This document shows positions 19,553-28,938 of a stretch of 64,000 bases of DNA, piece after piece. The translations under genes and the position numbers were made by a program. The notes under the pieces were generated by a model, which made no database searches, was not told where the DNA came from, and worked only from the letters and a program-made list of their open reading frames with translations. This DNA is from Stutzerimonas stutzeri. Lineage in GTDB: Bacteria; Pseudomonadota; Gammaproteobacteria; Pseudomonadales; Pseudomonadaceae. The stretch covers positions 239,035 through 303,034 of the forward strand of contig NZ_PPXG01000007.1 in the NCBI RefSeq assembly GCF_002909485.1. The letters run 5' to 3'. Position 1 is the stretch's first letter; every line of letters starts with the position of its first letter.

Positions 19553-20648
19553 TTACAGGCCTTGCTTCAGACTGGCTTCCAAGTACTGGTCGAGGTCACC
19601 GTCCAGCACCTTGTTGCAGTCGCTACGTTCCACGCCAGTGCGCAGATCCTTGATGCGCGAGTCATCAAGCACATACGAGCGGATCTGATGGCCCCAGCCG
19701 ATATCGGACTTGGTGTCTTCCAGCGCCTGGGACGCCGCATTGCGCTTTTGCATTTCCTGCTCGTACAACCGGGCCCGCAGCATTTTCATGGCGGTGTCCT
19801 TGTTGGCGTGCTGGGAACGCTCGTTCTGACAGGCCACTACGGTGTTGGTCGGTACGTGGGTGATACGCACTGCCGAGTCGGTGGTGTTGACGTGCTGACC
19901 ACCGGCACCGGAGGAGCGGTAGGTATCGATGCGCAGGTCGGCCGGGTTGATCTCGATCTCGACCCTGTCGTCGATCTCGGGCGAGACGAACACTGCCGAG
20001 AACGAGGTGTGGCGACGCGCGCCAGAGTCGAACGGGCTCTTGCGCACCAGGCGGTGCACACCGATCTCGGTACGCAACCAGCCAAAAGCGTACTCACCCT
20101 TGATATGAACGGTAGCGCCCTTAATACCAGCGACTTCGCCCTCGGACAGTTCGACGATCTCGGCACTGAAACCGCGTTTGTCGGCCCAGCGCAGGTACAT
20201 GCGCAGCAGGATGTTGGCCCAGTCCTGCGCCTCGGTGCCGCCGGAACCGGCCTGGATGTCCAGATAGCAGTTGTTCGGGTCCATCTCGTGGCTGAACATG
20301 CGGCGGAATTCCAGCTTTTCGAGGATTCCGCGCAGACGGTCCAACTCGGCGGCCACATCATCAACGGCGCCTTGATCATCTTCTTCGACCGCCATGTCGA
20401 GCAGGTCGCGGGAATCGGCCAGACCGCCGTCGAGGTCGTCGATGGTTTCGACGATCTGCGCCAGGGTGGCGCGCTCGCGGCCCAGGTTTTGGGCGTATTC
20501 GGGATTGTTCCAGACGTTAGGGTCTTCGAGTTCGCGGTTTACTTCGACGAGGCGATCATGCTTCTGATCGTAGTCAAAGATACCCCCGAATTGACAGGGT
20601 GCGCTCGGACAGGTCCTTGATGCTGTTGAGGATCGGGTTGATTTCCAT
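19553..20648 (-). CDS. prfB: Peptide chain release factor 2 (programmed +1 frameshift)
   Basis: RF2 releases peptides at UGA and UAA codons. The product of about 364 residues is made by a +1 frameshift: translation starts at ATG 20648 ([18 protein letters not shown]), reaches an in-frame TGA at 20574-20576 after RGYL, and continues in the next frame with [18 protein letters not shown]. The class-specific tripeptide region, the GGQ motif in [17 protein letters not shown] and the C-terminal [16 protein letters not shown] are all present, and the second frame is intact to the stop. The frameshift autoregulates RF2 levels. Confidence 0.96.
20574..20588 (-). promoter_or_regulatory. RF2 programmed frameshift signal
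   Basis: On the minus strand the sequence reads CGGGGG-TAT-CTT-TGA-C. A Shine-Dalgarno-like GGGGG lies the expected three bases before CTT, the slippery codon, which slips to TTT just before the TGA stop. This is the standard bacterial RF2 layout, so the apparent in-frame stop is not a pseudogene mark. Confidence 0.95.
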
Positions 20649-20804
20649 AAGTAGGCAGCTCTCAATCGGACGGTGCGAAAAGCCGGCGATTATAGCGCAG
20701 CTGACCGCGGCTGACAGCCCACGCGGGACCGTCGGCACGGCGAATGTCAAGCAAATTGACCAGCATGAAACGAAAGCGCGAGGTGCAGACCACAACCTCT
20801 GATA

Positions 20805-21551
20805 TCAGCCGGAAACGCCGCGAACCTGGCTTTCCAGCTCGGCCTTCAGCTGAGGATCAAGCTTTAGCTGGCGGCCAAGTTCATCCAGATAGGCGCGCTC
20901 CATGAACTGCTCCTCGTCGACCATCAACACGCTGGCCAGATACATTTCCGATGCCATCTCAGGGGTGGTGGCAGCAGCCGCCACGTCGACCGGGTCCAGT
21001 GGTTTGTTCAGCTCGGCCTCAAGCCAATGCTGCAACTCTGGATCTTCAGTCAGCTGGGCCAGTTCGGCTTCGATCATTTTGCGTTCCTGATCGTCGACGT
21101 GACCGTCCGCCTTGGCCGCCGCGACCAGCGCCTTGAGGATGCCTCGGCTGTGTTCCTCGACCTGATCGGGCGGCAGCCGATCCACAGTCTTGGGTTCAGG
21201 CTGAGACGCGTCAGGCTGCGCCGCAACTCCTTGCTGTGCCTGCCAGTTGCCATAGGCTTTATAGGCAAGTACGCCAAGCGCTGCGAGACCACCATAGGTG
21301 ACTGCCTTGGCACCCATCCGGCGCCCACTCCGACTCGCCAGCAGCATGCCGAGCGCCCCGGTCGCCAACGCACCTTTTCCGGCACCGCCGCCACCAAGAA
21401 TGCTGCCAAGCGGACCGCCGACGCCTGAGAGCATATCGCCGAGCGAGCCACCGCTTTTCGAGGGTGTCGAACGCGACACCGAAGCTTGCTGCTTCTGCAA
21501 CAGGTCCTGACCGGACCTTAGCAGTTGATCGAGAAGGTCACTGGTTTTCAT
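20805..21551 (-). CDS. DUF533 / YebE-like membrane protein with TerB-like domain
   Basis: A 248-residue protein from ATG 21551 (MKTSDLLDQLLRSGQ). A Gly-rich linker covers about residues 35-60, a hydrophobic segment follows at about 62-98 (ALATGALGMLLAS, then AVTYGGLAALGVLAYKAYG), and a C-terminal all-helical TerB-like domain covers about 125-248 (LVAAAKADGHVDDQERKMIEAELAQL). Acidic residues in the DGHVDDQE segment match the metal-binding helix of TerB. E. coli YebE is an envelope-stress-induced relative of unknown function. It follows prfB on the same strand after a 156-base gap. Confidence 0.78.
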   Translation of the reverse strand: MKTSDLLDQLLRSGQDLLQKQQASVSRSTPSKSGGSLGDMLSGVGGPLGSILGGGGAGKGALATGALGMLLASRSGRRMGAKAVTYGGLAALGVLAYKAYGNWQAQQGVAAQPDASQPEPKTVDRLPPDQVEEHSRGILKALVAAAKADGHVDDQERKMIEAELAQLTEDPELQHWLEAELNKPLDPVDVAAAATTPEMASEMYLASVLMVDEEQFMERAYLDELGRQLKLDPQLKAELESQVRGVSG

Positions 21552-21592
21552 CGAAGTCCCCAAACGGATTGAATCAGGATTGGACCGAGTGC

Positions 21593-22702
21593 TCAGTCAA
21601 CCGACTCAGGCACTTGGCGAATCGGCGTATCGCGATGCGCGGCACGCACATATTGCGCCGGCCAGGCCACGGAGTTGTCGCGCAGGTCTTCGGCGGCATG
21701 CAGCGGCCAGTACGGATCGCGCAGCAGTTCGCGGGCGAGCAGAATCAGATCGGCCTGACCGGTGCGCAGGATGTGCTCGGCCTGCACCGCTTCGGTGATC
21801 ATGCCGACCGTTCCGGTGGCGATACCCGCTTCCTTGCGCACGCGCTCGGCGAACTGGGTCTGGTAGCCGGGCCCAACCGGGATATCGGCGTTGGCCGCGG
21901 TGCCGCCGGATGACACATCGATCAGGTCGACACCGACATTCTTGAGCCGCCGCGCAAGCTCGACGGTTTCGTCGGCGTTCCAACCATCGTCGACCCAGTC
22001 GGTCGCCGAGAGGCGGACGAACAGCGGCAATTCCTCAGGCCAGACCTGGCGCACGGCAGCCGTAACCTCCAGCAGCAGGCGGATACGGTTGTCGAACGAG
22101 CCGCCGTATTGGTCCTGGCGCTGATTGGACAGCGGCGAAAGGAACTGATGCAGCAGGTAGCCATGTGCCGCATGCACTTCGGCGACCTTGAACCCGGCCG
22201 CAAGCGAACGCTCCGCCGCATCGACGAACGCCTGCACAATGCCTGCAATTTCGGCCTCATCCAAAGCCGTGGGCACGGCATGCTCCGGTGAGAAGGCGAT
22301 GGTCGAAGGGCTGACCGGAGTCCAGCCACCCGCGGCAATCGGTACGCTGCCATGCTTGCCGAGCCAGGGCCGCCAGGTGCTCGCCTTGCGCCCGGCATGG
22401 GCTAACTGCACGCCAGCGAACGCGCCCTGCGCCTCGATAAAGCGGGTGATACGGCGCAGTGGCTCGACATGCTCGTCGGACCAGATACCCAGGTCGTCCG
22501 GCGAAATACGTCCCTCAGGGCTGACAGCCGTCGCCTCGATGATCACCAGTCCGGCGCCACCGACGGCTCGACTGCCCAGATGCACCAGATGCCAGTCGTT
22601 GGCCATTCCGGCCTTCGCCGAATACTGGCACATGGGCGATACGGCAATCCGGTTGGGCAGTTTGAGCTGGCGAAGGGTAAGCGGCTGGAAAAGCTGGGAC
22701 AT
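21593..22702 (-). CDS. Old Yellow Enzyme, NADH:flavin oxidoreductase (NamA/XenA type)
   Basis: An FMN-dependent ene-reductase of the thermophilic-like/XenA-YqjM branch, 369 residues from ATG 22702 (GAGG upstream). Branch marks are the redox-tuning cysteine at about residue 25 in SPMCQYSA, the substrate pair in AHAGRKAST, the catalytic-tyrosine strand EVHAAHGYLLHQFLSP, and YGGSFDNRIRLLLEV. It reduces activated C=C bonds (enones, nitro compounds) with NAD(P)H; the physiological substrate is unknown. Its exact ortholog name (xenA or namA) cannot be fixed by eye. No neighbour suggests a pathway. Confidence 0.87.
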   Translation of the reverse strand: MSQLFQPLTLRQLKLPNRIAVSPMCQYSAKAGMANDWHLVHLGSRAVGGAGLVIIEATAVSPEGRISPDDLGIWSDEHVEPLRRITRFIEAQGAFAGVQLAHAGRKASTWRPWLGKHGSVPIAAGGWTPVSPSTIAFSPEHAVPTALDEAEIAGIVQAFVDAAERSLAAGFKVAEVHAAHGYLLHQFLSPLSNQRQDQYGGSFDNRIRLLLEVTAAVRQVWPEELPLFVRLSATDWVDDGWNADETVELARRLKNVGVDLIDVSSGGTAANADIPVGPGYQTQFAERVRKEAGIATGTVGMITEAVQAEHILRTGQADLILLARELLRDPYWPLHAAEDLRDNSVAWPAQYVRAAHRDTPIRQVPESVD

Positions 22703-22797
22703 GACGGCCTCTTCTGTCGTGGATGCAAATTGGACATCCATGAGTAGAGACCGTTTCGCCGCTCATGCCCAGCGCGACATTGGTGGAGCTGTCAACC

Positions 22798-24891
22798 TCA
22801 GGCGGCGCTGACCTGCACCGACACACCATTGAGCGCCGCGTTGCCGGAGACGTCCAGCTCACGCTCATCGGTCAGGTCATTGCTGCTGACGCCCGGCTGC
22901 TGCCGCGCGATATCCATTTGCACGCCAGGACGGGCGTGCCCCCAGCCATGGGGCAGGCTGACCACGCCGGGCATCATTTCCTCGCTGGCCAGCGCCTCCA
23001 CCTCGACCACGCCGACCCGCGAATGCACGCGCACCCGCTGACCATCCTGCAAAGTCCGAGCAGCCATGTCCGCAGGATTCATCAGCAGCTGATGACGCGG
23101 CTTGCCCTTCACCAGTCGCTGGTAGTTGTGCATCCAGGAATTGTTGCTGCGTACATGGCGGCGGCCGATCAGCAACAGCTCGTCGGCACCCGCCTGAGGC
23201 TGTGCGGCGAAGCGCTGCAGGTCGTCTAGCATTAGCGTCGGCGCGGCCTGGATACGCTTGTTCGGCGTTTTCAAGCGCCGCGCCAAGTTTGGCTTGAGCG
23301 GCCCGAGATCCAGCCCGTGGGGATAATCCTCCAGGGCGGCCAGGCTTAGCTTGCGCTCGGACTTGTCGCCGTATGGCCCATGGCGCAGCGCCAGGTCCAT
23401 CATCTGCTGCGGCGGCATGGTCGGCTTCAGCTCGACACCCACCCGCACCGCGTAGGCCTTGGCCAGTCCGATGAAGATTTCCCAGTCGTGCAGCGCGCCA
23501 TCGGGCTTGGGCAGCACCGGCTGGTTGAAGCGGGTAACGTTGCGCACGGCAAGCAGATTGAATGTCGCGTCGTAATGATCGTGCTCCAGCGGTGCGGTCG
23601 GCGGCAGGATGAGGTCGGCGTAGCGGGTCGTCTCGTTGATGTAGAAGTCGACGCTGAGCATGAACTCCAGCCCATCCAGCGCCTGCTCCAACTTGCGTCC
23701 GTTGGGCGTGGAGAGCACCGGATTGCCGGCCACGGTAATCAATGCACGCACCTGCCCTTCCCCGGGCTCAAGCATCTCCTCGGCCAGTGCCGCTACCGGC
23801 AGTTCGCCGCCGTACTCGGGCAGCTGCGAAATCCGGCTGCGCCAGGCGGCGAAATGCCCGCCCGTGGTGGTTTCCACCAGATCCACCGCAGGCTCGGTGC
23901 ACAGCGCGCCGCCGACGCGATCGAGATTGCCGGTGACCAGGTTGATCAGCTGCACCAGCCACTGACAGAGCGTACCGAAGGCCTGGGTCGAAACGCCCAT
24001 GCGTCCATAACAGACCGCCTTGTCCGCCGCAGCGAAATCCCGCCCCAGCTGGCGGATCTGCTCGGCCGGAATACCGCAACGGGCGCTCATCGCCTCGGCG
24101 GTAAACGCGGCGATCGCCGTGCGCACCTCCTCGATGCCGTCCAGCGGGAGTTCGGTGCTACGCGTGAGCCCTTCCTCGAACAGGGTGTTGAGCAGGCCGA
24201 ACAACAGTGCGGCATCCTGCCCCGGACGTACGAACAGGTGCTGATCGGCGATGGCCGCAGTCTCGCTGCGGCGCGGGTCGACCACCACCAGCTTGCCGCC
24301 CCGGGCACGGATCGCCTTCAGCCGCTTCTCCACGTCGGGCACGGTCATGATGCTGCCGTTGGAGGCCAGTGGGTTGCCGCCCAGGATCAGCATGAAATCG
24401 GTGTGGTCGATATCCGGCACGGGCAATAGCAGGCCGTGGCCGTACATCAGATGGCTGGTCAGGTGATGCGGCAGCTGATCGACCGAGGTCGCGGAAAAGC
24501 GGTTGCGCGTCTTCAACAAGCCGAGGAAGTAATTGCTGTGGGTCATCAGCCCGTAGTTGTGCACGCTCGGGTTGCCCTGGTAGATGGCCACGGCATTGGC
24601 GCCGTGGCGCTCGCGGATCTCAGCCAGGCGATCGGCGACCAGTTCGTAGGCTTCCTCCCAGCTGATTGCCTGCCACTCATCGCCGCAGCGACGCATCGGG
24701 TGGCGCAGCCGGTCAGGGTCGTTCTGGATGTCTTGCAGTGCGACAGCCTTCGGACAGATATGGCCGCGACTGAAGCTGTCGAGGGGGTCGCCCTTGATCG
24801 AGAGGATTCGTTCGCCTTCGGTCTGGATGGTCAGACCACAGATGGCTTCGCACAGATGACAGGCACGGTGATGGACGGTCGTGTCGCTCAT
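22798..24891 (-). CDS. Molybdopterin-dependent oxidoreductase (DMSO reductase family)
   Basis: A 697-residue bis-MGD enzyme from ATG 24891. An N-terminal [4Fe-4S] motif CHLCEAICGL plus CPKA at about residues 10-47 is present, then the MoCo-binding domains (VDPRRSETA, ILGGNPLASNG, YADLILPPTAPLEHD) and the C-terminal MopB domain with NPADMAARTLQDGQRVRVHS. No twin-arginine signal is visible, so it appears cytoplasmic. It stands alone with no Fe-S or membrane subunit nearby. The reaction cannot be assigned from sequence; formate-dehydrogenase-like and reductase roles are both possible. Other genes for MoCo synthesis must lie elsewhere. Confidence 0.87.
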   Translation of the reverse strand: MSDTTVHHRACHLCEAICGLTIQTEGERILSIKGDPLDSFSRGHICPKAVALQDIQNDPDRLRHPMRRCGDEWQAISWEEAYELVADRLAEIRERHGANAVAIYQGNPSVHNYGLMTHSNYFLGLLKTRNRFSATSVDQLPHHLTSHLMYGHGLLLPVPDIDHTDFMLILGGNPLASNGSIMTVPDVEKRLKAIRARGGKLVVVDPRRSETAAIADQHLFVRPGQDAALLFGLLNTLFEEGLTRSTELPLDGIEEVRTAIAAFTAEAMSARCGIPAEQIRQLGRDFAAADKAVCYGRMGVSTQAFGTLCQWLVQLINLVTGNLDRVGGALCTEPAVDLVETTTGGHFAAWRSRISQLPEYGGELPVAALAEEMLEPGEGQVRALITVAGNPVLSTPNGRKLEQALDGLEFMLSVDFYINETTRYADLILPPTAPLEHDHYDATFNLLAVRNVTRFNQPVLPKPDGALHDWEIFIGLAKAYAVRVGVELKPTMPPQQMMDLALRHGPYGDKSERKLSLAALEDYPHGLDLGPLKPNLARRLKTPNKRIQAAPTLMLDDLQRFAAQPQAGADELLLIGRRHVRSNNSWMHNYQRLVKGKPRHQLLMNPADMAARTLQDGQRVRVHSRVGVVEVEALASEEMMPGVVSLPHGWGHARPGVQMDIARQQPGVSSNDLTDERELDVSGNAALNGVSVQVSAA

Positions 24892-25020
24892 TTCGGATTC
24901 CCGCATGGCGCTGTTGTTGTCCAGCCACTCTAGGCTCCATGGCCGCGGGCAACAATCAGACGTCTTGACGGGGAATGGCGCTGGATTCAGCCGGCCTATC
25001 ATCGACCGGCGAAGGGGCAG

Positions 25021-26736
25021 TCAGCGCGGGGCGATATGCGCCACCATCAGCTGCACGCTTTCCTGGCCACGGTACTCGTTGACGTCCAGCTTGTAGGCCA
25101 GTTCGGCCCAGCGCACCGTCGGGTTCGGCCAGATTTCGCGGTCGATATTGAAGGCGATGCCATCAAGGGTCAGCGAGCCACATTCACTCTTGAGTACCAG
25201 CTTCAAATGGCGCTCGCCAACCAGGCGCTGCTGCACCAGCTGGAACACACCATGGAACATCGGCTCGGGGAAGTGCTGCCCCCAGGGCCCGGCGTTGCGC
25301 AGCGCGCGGGCCAGTTCCAGGTGGAACTCCTCAACGCTGAGTTGGCCATCGGTGAGCAGCCGGCCGGTGAGATCGTCCTCGCACAGCTGGCGGCGCACTT
25401 CGGCGTCGAACGCAGCGGCAAAGGCGCCAAAATTGGCTTGCGGCAACGATAGCCCGGCCGCCATGGCATGCCCGCCGAACTTGCTGATCAAGCCGGGATG
25501 CTTGGCGGCAACCGCATCCAGCGCATCGCGGATGTGAAAGCCCGGCACCGAACGCGCCGAGCCTTTGAGCAGCCCGTCGCCAGCATCGGCGAAGGCGATG
25601 GTCGGACGGTGATAGCGCTCCTTCAGGCGCGACGCCAGGATGCCGATCACGCCCTGGTGCCAGTCTGCCTCGAACAGGCACAGGCCGAACGGCAGGTCCT
25701 CCAGCGGCAAATCCTTGAGCTGCGCCAGCGCCTCGCGCTGCATGCCCTGCTCGATGCTCTTGCGGTCCTTGTTCAGCTCATCGAGCTGGACCGCCATATC
25801 GCGCGCCAGTGCCTCGTCCTCGCAGAGCAGGCATTCGATGCCCAGCGACATGTCATCCAGCCGCCCGGCCGCGTTGAGCCGCGGTCCGAGAATGAAGCCA
25901 AGGTCGGTAGAGGTGATGCGCCGATGGTCGCGCCCGGCGACCTCCAGAATCGCCCGCAGGCCCGCCCTCGCGCGCCCCGCGCGAATCCGCGCCAATCCCT
26001 GATGGACCAGGATGCGATTGTTGGCATCCAGCGGTACCACGTCGGCGACACTGCCTAGCGCCACCAGATCCAATAGCTCAGCCAGGTTCGGCTCGGCCCA
26101 GCCCTGACGGATGAACCAGTCCAGCTCACGCAGGCGCGCGCGCAGGGCCAGCAGCACGTAGAAGATGACCCCGACACCGGCGATGCACTTGCTGGGAAAG
26201 GCACACTCAGGCTGATTGGGGTTGACGATGGCATCCGCCGCCGGCAGTTCGTGGCCCGGCAGGTGATGGTCGGTCACCAGCACCTTCAAACCAGCCGCCT
26301 TTGCCGCCGCCACGCCGTCGACACTGGAAATGCCGTTATCCACGGTCACCAACAGATCGGGCTCGCGCTGCAGCGCGACGGCGACGATTTCCGGCGTCAG
26401 ACCGTAGCCATAGTCGAAGCGATTGGGCACCAGGTAATCGACATGGGCGGCACCCAGCTGGCGCAGCCCGAGCACGCCGACAGTGCTGGCCGTGGCGCCG
26501 TCGGCATCGAAGTCGCCGACGAACAGGATGCGCTGGCGCTTCTCCAGCGCCTCGACCAGCAGTTCCACCGCCGCATCGATACCCTTGAGCTGCTTATAAG
26601 GGATCAGCCGTGCCAGTCCCTTGTCCAGCTCCGCCGCGCTGGCCACGCCCCGGGCAGCATAGAGCCGCTGCAGCAACGGCGGCAGGTCGCCAAGGTCGGG
26701 CATCTGCTCGGGCAAGGGGCGGGGTTCGATACGCAT
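25021..26736 (-). CDS. recJ: Single-stranded-DNA-specific exonuclease RecJ
   Basis: A 5'-3' single-strand exonuclease acting in RecF recombination, mismatch repair and base excision repair. It has 571 residues from ATG 26736 (MRIEPRPLPEQMPDLGDLPP); the frame is open further to 26880 but that overlaps the next gene's end. The DHH-family motifs are all there: GDFDADGATAS (I), VTVDNGI (II), VTDHHLPG (III, the DHH), then NPNQPECAFPSK, and the DHHA1 part with GGHAMAAGLSL. The C-terminal OB-fold ends in VQLMVAHIAPR. Family length is about 570. It lies 28 bases downstream of the winged-helix gene. Confidence 0.95.
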   Translation of the reverse strand: MRIEPRPLPEQMPDLGDLPPLLQRLYAARGVASAAELDKGLARLIPYKQLKGIDAAVELLVEALEKRQRILFVGDFDADGATASTVGVLGLRQLGAAHVDYLVPNRFDYGYGLTPEIVAVALQREPDLLVTVDNGISSVDGVAAAKAAGLKVLVTDHHLPGHELPAADAIVNPNQPECAFPSKCIAGVGVIFYVLLALRARLRELDWFIRQGWAEPNLAELLDLVALGSVADVVPLDANNRILVHQGLARIRAGRARAGLRAILEVAGRDHRRITSTDLGFILGPRLNAAGRLDDMSLGIECLLCEDEALARDMAVQLDELNKDRKSIEQGMQREALAQLKDLPLEDLPFGLCLFEADWHQGVIGILASRLKERYHRPTIAFADAGDGLLKGSARSVPGFHIRDALDAVAAKHPGLISKFGGHAMAAGLSLPQANFGAFAAAFDAEVRRQLCEDDLTGRLLTDGQLSVEEFHLELARALRNAGPWGQHFPEPMFHGVFQLVQQRLVGERHLKLVLKSECGSLTLDGIAFNIDREIWPNPTVRWAELAYKLDVNEYRGQESVQLMVAHIAPR

Positions 26737-26764
26737 CGTCGGATTCCAGACTCGGTGAAACGGA

Positions 26765-27292
26765 TTACAGGGAGGTGGCCGCTCGTGCGGCCTGATCGTA
26801 CAAGCCGGACATGGCGCGCAGCATGCCTGCCAGGCGGTGGATCTCGTCAGGGTCGATATTGAGGTTCTCGAACGAGGCAATCAGGCATTCGCGGCGGATG
26901 TCGGCGTATTCCTGGCAGAGCGCGCGGCCCTTGTCGGTAGTTCGATAGAACATCTCTTTGCCCTGCTTCGCGCCTTCCACCAGGCCGAGTTTGCCGAGCT
27001 TCTTCAGCGCGTAGGTCACGGTGTGCGTGTCTTCCACGTTGAGCAGCAGGCAGATGTCCGCCTGTCGCTTGGCGCGCCCTCGACTGGTGAGGTTGTGCAG
27101 CACCATGACGTCCAGCGCGTTCATCTCCACCGTGCCGCAGGCCTGCATGCAACGCTCCATCCAGCGCATCAACGCGGCGCTGGCGACAATGATGCCGTAC
27201 TCGAGCTCGGACAGTTCCTGGGACTGCTCGGCGAGGTGCGCCGAAGCGACGATCGAAGATCGCAACGGACGGGGGCTTTTGGCGTCAACCAT
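26765..27292 (-). CDS. MarR-like winged-helix transcriptional regulator
   Basis: A 175-residue winged-helix DNA-binding protein from ATG 27292 (MVDAKSPRPLRSSIVAS). The wHTH covers about residues 60-125: NALDVMVLHNLTSRGRAKRQ, then DICLLLNVEDTHTVTYALKK as the recognition part, and the wing MFYRTTDKGRALC. It is divergent from pxpABC across a 192-base region with palindromes. Regulators of this type are often found beside 5-oxoprolinase genes, which suggests local control of pxpABC; that is inferred. Its far end is close to recJ, so recJ may be read through from it. Confidence 0.8.
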   Translation of the reverse strand: MVDAKSPRPLRSSIVASAHLAEQSQELSELEYGIIVASAALMRWMERCMQACGTVEMNALDVMVLHNLTSRGRAKRQADICLLLNVEDTHTVTYALKKLGKLGLVEGAKQGKEMFYRTTDKGRALCQEYADIRRECLIASFENLNIDPDEIHRLAGMLRAMSGLYDQAARAATSL

Positions 27293-27401
27293 CTTGAGTT
27301 CCTGATTGATGAAGCGGCAGCGCCGTTCGTATCGATGTGGCGGGCAAGGATACAGCAATGTCCGCTCAGGCACTTCAGACGGCCGACGGAAGAAATACGT
27401 T

Positions 27402-27432
27402 GATAATTTATCGATACTTTATCAGTGTATCG
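27402..27432. promoter_or_regulatory. Candidate operator in the divergent pxpA promoter
   Basis: Two overlapping palindromes sit about 55-85 bases upstream of pxpA: GATAATTTATC at 27402-27412 and CGATAC-N9-GTATCG at 27412-27432. The half-site GTATCGAT occurs again at about 27329. The region is AT-rich against a GC-rich background. A MarR-like regulator gene starts at 27292, so this is a likely site for it. Confidence 0.5.
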
Positions 27433-27484
27433 ACCCTCAACGCTGCCGCAAACGCACCAGTCCATTTCGAAAGGAGCAGCCATC

Positions 27485-28234
27485 GTGAGTCGTCTCTTAC
27501 TCAATTGCGATATAGGGGAAAGCTTCGGCGCCTGGACCATGGGCCTGGATGCCGAGGTGATGCCGTTCATCGACTGCGCCAACATAGCCTGTGGCTTCCA
27601 CGCCTCTGACCCGCAGATCATGCGGCGCACGGTCGCGTTGGCCAAACAGCATGATGTGCGCATTGGCGCCCATCCAGCCTATCCGGATCTGGTCGGCTTC
27701 GGCCGCCGCTCCATGGCCTGCAGCCCCGCCGAAGTGGAGGACATGTTGCTCTATCAGATCGGCGCGCTCGACGGCATCTGTCGCGCCGAAGGCACGCAGG
27801 TTCGCTACGTCAAACCGCACGGTGCGCTGTACAACGACATGATGCGCCAGCCCGAACTGCTGCGCGCGGTCATGAGCGCCATCAAGGCCTACAGCACCAA
27901 TCTGCCGCTGATGCTGATGTCCACCCGCGACAACAGCACGAGCCAGGCGCTGGCGGAAGAAATGGGCATCACCCTGTGGTTTGAAGTGTTCGCCGACCGT
28001 GCCTACGACGCCGCCGGCATGCTTGTTTCGCGCAGCCTGCCAGGCGCCGTCCACCACGATGCAGACACCGTTGCCGACCAGGCCCTGCGCTTGGCCAAGG
28101 GCGAACCCCTGACAGCGAGCGATGGCAGCACGCTGATTCTGCAGGCCGACACCCTCTGCGTGCATGGCGACAATGCCGGCTCCGTTGCCGCCGTACAGCG
28201 CATCCGCCAGGCGCTGCAGGCACTTCCCGCATGA
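27485..28234 (+). CDS. pxpA: 5-oxoprolinase subunit PxpA (LamB/YcsF family)
   Basis: One of three subunits of the ATP-dependent prokaryotic 5-oxoprolinase, which turns 5-oxoproline into glutamate. The 249-residue protein starts at GTG 27485, with AAAGGAG eleven bases upstream. It has the LamB/YcsF signature [32 protein letters not shown] and [15 protein letters not shown] near the N-terminus, and [11 protein letters not shown] further on. The stop overlaps the pxpB start by four bases (ATGA), a sign of translational coupling. Confidence 0.93.
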   Translation: MSRLLLNCDIGESFGAWTMGLDAEVMPFIDCANIACGFHASDPQIMRRTVALAKQHDVRIGAHPAYPDLVGFGRRSMACSPAEVEDMLLYQIGALDGICRAEGTQVRYVKPHGALYNDMMRQPELLRAVMSAIKAYSTNLPLMLMSTRDNSTSQALAEEMGITLWFEVFADRAYDAAGMLVSRSLPGAVHHDADTVADQALRLAKGEPLTASDGSTLILQADTLCVHGDNAGSVAAVQRIRQALQALPA

Positions 28235-28938
28235 AGCCGCGGATCGAAGTGGTCGGCGTCGACAGCTTGGTGCTGCGCCTGTTCGAGCATATCGACGAGG
28301 ACAATATGCCGTGGATGCTCGCCGCCAGTCAGCGGGTGCACGACGCCTTCGGCACGGCACTGATCGATCTGGTGCCTTCCTACACCACCCTGCTGGTGCA
28401 TTACGACCTGACCCGACTGAACGATCAGCAGGCCCGCCAGCATCTTCATCAGGCACTTGAAGGTCTGCAGCCGGCCGCTGCCGAAAGTGCTCGCCAGCAC
28501 GATATACCGGTGTGGTACGACGCCAGCGTCGGTCCAGAGCTTGAGTCATTGGGCAAACGCAGCGGGCTCGGTGTAGCCGGCGTGATCGAGCAACACAGCG
28601 CGCATATCTATCAGGTATTCGCCCTGGGCTTCGCACCGGGCTTCGCCTTTCTCGGACTGGTGGACGAACGTCTGGCCAGCCCGCGCCTGGCCACACCGCG
28701 CAAGCAGGTGCCGGCGGGAAGTCTGGGCATCGCCGATCGGCAGACGGCGATCTATCCACTGGTTTCACCGGGCGGCTGGAATCTGATCGGGCGCAGCCCG
28801 GTTCGTCTGTTCGACCGCGAGCTCGACGGCTACAGCCTCTGGCAACCAGGGGACCGGGTGCGTTTTGTGCCCATCGAGCGCGCCGAATTCGTCCGCCTGG
28901 GCGGTGACGACAGGCCCTTCGAGGAGACCACTGCATGA
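28231..28938 (+). CDS. pxpB: 5-oxoprolinase subunit PxpB (KipI family)
   Basis: A 235-residue KipI/allophanate-hydrolase subunit 1-type protein. It has the motifs [13 protein letters not shown], then [36 protein letters not shown] and [21 protein letters not shown], all typical of the subunit. In Bacillus KipI inhibits the sporulation kinase KinA, but outside Bacillus the oxoprolinase role holds. It overlaps pxpA and pxpC by four bases on each side, so all three are made together. Confidence 0.93.
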   Translation: MKPRIEVVGVDSLVLRLFEHIDEDNMPWMLAASQRVHDAFGTALIDLVPSYTTLLVHYDLTRLNDQQARQHLHQALEGLQPAAAESARQHDIPVWYDASVGPELESLGKRSGLGVAGVIEQHSAHIYQVFALGFAPGFAFLGLVDERLASPRLATPRKQVPAGSLGIADRQTAIYPLVSPGGWNLIGRSPVRLFDRELDGYSLWQPGDRVRFVPIERAEFVRLGGDDRPFEETTA

